64,000 bases of DNA from Gallionella sp. GTDB taxonomy: Bacteria > Pseudomonadota > Gammaproteobacteria > Burkholderiales > Gallionellaceae. Under the pieces are notes generated by a model, which worked only from the letters and a program-made list of their open reading frames with translations, did no database searches and was not told the DNA's origin. The translations under genes were made by a program, and so were the position numbers. Positions 62,042-64,000 of this stretch are shown in pieces. The DNA is taken from contig JAQTMZ010000004.1 in NCBI GenBank assembly GCA_028714075.1, positions 178,580-242,579 on the forward strand, read 5' to 3'. Positions within the stretch are counted from its first letter, which is position 1; the number at the start of each line of letters is the position of its first letter.

Positions 62042-62396
62042 GATCGTTCTCCTGTGTTTGGTTGTTGTTGAACATCACTTCCAACGTGGAACTAATCTGG
62101 CACGAAGCGCCTGCTGATAAATAACACACGCGCCGTTTGCGATAATGCGCTATTCACACAAGGGGCGGTATCGGTGTTTGTCCGATTGCGGCGTAGGAAG
62201 ATGGGGAATTTATTGTCAGTGTTTTCCTGACATGGCGAGAAAGGCGCGCGGAAGCAGACGCTGGCTTTTGCTCTTTTGCTTAATGGCAATCATCCGCTAT
62301 TGCCATTCACATTCTGAATTGGGAAATCCGGGAAAAAATTGGGGAAAGGCAGGGGAAAACGAGTAACCTGAAGTAACAGAAAGTACCGTAATTATC
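62042..62396. other. 355-bp region with no recognised gene
   Basis: Between the DUF1264 gene and tRNA-Leu. The open frames here (for example 62145-62366) have no ribosome-binding site or recognisable motif. I see no repeat, promoter or terminator I would assert. Confidence 0.6.
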
Positions 62397-62481
62397 TGGT
62401 GCGAAAGGAGAGACTCGAACTCTCACGCCTTGCGGCGCTGGAACCTAAATCCAGTGCGTCTACCAATTCCGCCACTTTCGC
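62397..62481 (-). tRNA. tRNA-Leu (anticodon UAG)
   Basis: 85 nt including an encoded CCA. 5' GCGAAAG pairs with CTTTCGC, D-arm and a long variable arm typical of class II tRNA-Leu (GCGCCGCAAGGCGT), anticodon stem CTGGA/TCCAG with loop TTTAGGT giving anticodon UAG (reads CUA/CUG class). T-loop GTTCGAGTC. Identity from anticodon and variable arm. Confidence 0.95.
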
Positions 62482-62511
62482 GCTGTATTGCTTCCAGCTT
62501 TTGGGGCGCGG

Positions 62512-62520
62512 ATTATAGCA
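62512..62520 (-). promoter_or_regulatory. Extended -10 promoter for tRNA-Leu
   Basis: TGCTATAAT on the minus strand, about 30 bp before the tRNA, followed by a GC-rich discriminator (CCGCGCCCC) typical of growth-rate/stringent-controlled stable RNA promoters. No good -35. Confidence 0.55.
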
Positions 62521-62525
62521 CTAAC

Positions 62526-63515
62526 CTATCGGTTTATCCCCACTACCGTGCGTCCGCGCAGCTTGCCTTGCAGCAGTTGCGGGAACACTTGCGGCAGCTC
62601 GGCAAAGGGCACGGTATGCGCCACCTGAGCCAGCAATTTCGGATGAAGGTCAGTTGCCAGGCGCTGCCAGATTTTGCGGCGCAGCGGCATCGCGGTGGCG
62701 GCGGAATCGACGCCGATCAGGCGCACGCCGCGCAGGATGAAAGGCATCACCGTGGTGTGCAGTTCGATGCCGCCCGCATTGCCGAAGCTGGCGATCACGC
62801 CGTTCTGCTGCATGGTGCGCGTCAGCCACGCCAGCGTCTCGCCGCCCACCGCATCCAGCGCGCCCGCCCACTGCGCTTTCTCCAGCGGGCGCGTGCCCAT
62901 CACCAAATCCTTGCGCGGCAGGATTTCGGACACCCCGAGCGATTTCAAGTAATCGTGTTCGCTGTCTTTTCCGGTCAGCGCAACCACGTGATAACCCAGT
63001 TGCGCCAGCATCTGGATCGCGAGACTCGCCACCCCGCCGGTCGCGCCCGTGACGATCACCTTGCCGCTTTCCGGGCGCAGCTCGTTCTGTTCGAGGCGAT
63101 GAACCGACAGCGCGGCGGCAAAACCCGCCGTGCCGATCGCCATCGCGTCGAACAGCGTCAGCCCTTGCGGCAGCGGCACCACCCAGTCGGCCGGCACCCG
63201 CACGTATTCGGCAAACCCGCCGTCGTGATCCACGCCCATGCCATAGCCGGTGACGACCACCGCATCGTCCGCCTTGAAGCGCGCATCGGATGAACTGGCC
63301 ACCACGCCCGCCGCATCCACGCCGCCGACGCAGGGGAAGCGGCGGATCACCTTGCCTGCGCCGGTGGCGGCGAGTGCATCCTTGTAATTCACGCTGGAGT
63401 AATGCGTCTGGATGACGACTTCGCCGGGATCGAGATCGTCCAGCGTCAGCTCGACGAAGCGCCCGGAGGATTGGCCGTTTTGTTCGAAGATGCGGTAAGC
63501 GGGGAATTTTTTCAT
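62526..63515 (-). CDS. YhdH-type acrylyl-CoA reductase / quinone oxidoreductase
   Basis: Zinc-free medium-chain dehydrogenase/reductase, 329 residues, using NADPH to reduce acrylyl-CoA or similar alkenal substrates (YhdH/AcuI). Motifs: THYSSVNYKDALAATG, FPCVGGVDAAGVV, GTAGFAAALSVHRLE, VTGATGGVASLAIQMLAQLGYHVVALTGK. ATG 63515 with GGAGA at 63521-63525; the upstream TTG 63527 is less likely. Downstream lie the tRNA-Leu promoter and gene on the same strand. Confidence 0.87.
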   Translation of the reverse strand: MKKFPAYRIFEQNGQSSGRFVELTLDDLDPGEVVIQTHYSSVNYKDALAATGAGKVIRRFPCVGGVDAAGVVASSSDARFKADDAVVVTGYGMGVDHDGGFAEYVRVPADWVVPLPQGLTLFDAMAIGTAGFAAALSVHRLEQNELRPESGKVIVTGATGGVASLAIQMLAQLGYHVVALTGKDSEHDYLKSLGVSEILPRKDLVMGTRPLEKAQWAGALDAVGGETLAWLTRTMQQNGVIASFGNAGGIELHTTVMPFILRGVRLIGVDSAATAMPLRRKIWQRLATDLHPKLLAQVAHTVPFAELPQVFPQLLQGKLRGRTVVGINR

Positions 63516-63893
63516 ATGAATCTCCAAGTCAAAACCGCCAGAGGTTGCCGATCATAAGGCCGTTCACCCTGAGCTTGTCGAAGGGTCGCCGCAAGGCGGC
63601 TGGCGCTTGTTGATGCACACAACGAAAAAAACAAAACCGTCGGGGGTAGCCCGACAGCTAGTCACTTTCTTTTGCCTCGCCAAAAAGAAAGTAACCCAAG
63701 AAAAGGCGACCCCGGTTTGCCGCCGCTGCGCGGTGCCCTGCGTTGCTCGACTGGTCAGGCGGCTGCGGAACTCGCGCTACGCGCTCAGACAGTCCTCGCC
63801 GAAATCCCCTGACCAGCCTGCGCTACTCGGCGGCGCACAGGGGAGAAAAAGCAAAAATTCAAAACCTTAAAATCGTAGATACCGTCTTTCCAG
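63516..63893. other. 378-bp region of repeats before an IS110 end
   Basis: Contains a half-copy of the CCGTTCACCCTGAGCTTGTC repeat (63560-63585) and a stretch at 63640-63840 that translates as LVTFFCLAKKKVTQEKATP, a familiar dispersed non-coding repeat in proteobacteria, not a gene. The last part reaches the IS110 transposase stop. Confidence 0.6.
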
Positions 63894-64000
63894 TCAAGCG
63901 ATTTTTGCATAATTTGGCTGGTAAGGCTGCCGTGTTTTAAGCACACCGAAACACAAATGCACCAGCTTGCGCATTGCCGCACCGAGGGCAGACATCTTGG
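63894..64000 (-). CDS. IS110-family transposase, C-terminal end
   Basis: Incomplete, 5' part beyond the window. The minus-strand frame reads KMSALGAAMRKLVHLCFGVL then KTRQPYQPNYAKIA and TGA at 63896-63894, the conserved C-terminus of IS110/IS1111 DEDD transposases. Confirms an insertion sequence at the right edge; whether the element is intact cannot be seen. Confidence 0.88.
   Translation of the reverse strand, partial: KMSALGAAMRKLVHLCFGVLKTRQPYQPNYAKIA

Noticed and set aside
63607..63870. Frame encoding LVTFFCLAKKKVTQEKATP
   Set aside because: A known type of dispersed proteobacterial repeat that often opens a frame; no start site or gene context.
63785..63982. Minus-strand frame with MRQCASW...LKHGSLTS
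   Set aside because: Wrong frame; the neighbouring frame gives the IS110 transposase ending GVLKTRQPYQPNYAKIA and stop.

Overview
The window reads as chromosomal DNA of a GC-rich Gram-negative bacterium, most likely a betaproteobacterium of the Nitrosomonadales, perhaps Gallionellaceae-like. This placement is inferred from gene order, protein character and repeat content, with no database search. The evidence includes the ndk-rlmN-pilF-rodZ-ispG-hisS-yfgM-bamB-der run, DapC/DapD/DapE lysine synthesis, the hpnCDE squalene pathway, heptosyltransferase II and an IS110-type transposase end.

Layout. 0-7.5 kb: end of a class I FBP aldolase gene, a DUF3014 protein, a DMT exporter, then dapC-dapD-pilU-dapE. 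7.5-11.7 kb: prmB and hpnC-hpnD-hpnE. 11.8-15.5 kb: a compact cluster of two hemerythrin-like proteins, a DUF2249 protein, a 12-helix membrane protein, a SirB2 protein, a small membrane protein and a winged-helix regulator; it looks like a nitric-oxide/oxygen response module. 15.8-21 kb: ilvE, a small zinc protein, waaF, phosphomannomutase/phosphoglucomutase and a YcgR-like PilZ protein. 20.7-23.8 kb (minus): alaS and a lone receiver protein.

24.2-42.8 kb: an 18.5-kb chemosensory operon laid out like a Wsp/alternative-function system: CheW, CheR-TPR, CheW, two MCPs, CheA-REC, CheB. It then runs into a REC-GAF hybrid kinase, a REC-EAL phosphodiesterase and a 1617-residue membrane hybrid kinase. 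The predicted output is c-di-GMP hydrolysis rather than the diguanylate cyclase of classical Wsp. The two MCPs share an almost identical signalling half, and the second has no HAMP domain. A bacteriohemerythrin gene follows.

43.5-56 kb (minus): a SWIM-SNF2 helicase and the der...ndk housekeeping run. 56-60.4 kb: an unknown protein, CheZ, a possible CheZ paralogue, and mutL. 60.5-64 kb: a c-type cytochrome with an Ala/Pro/Lys repeat tail, a GGDEF remnant, a DUF1264 protein, tRNA-Leu(UAG), a YhdH-type reductase and the 3' end of an IS110 transposase.

The most unusual property is the density of small palindromic repeats. I count about ten families: GTAG-headed REP pairs, a 141-bp element with terminal inverted repeats, CTCTCCCGC hairpins and others. 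Several lie inside genes in frame, adding peptide to HpnE, PMM/PGM, MutL (twice) and the large hybrid kinase (twice), or replacing the C-terminus of DapC and IspG.
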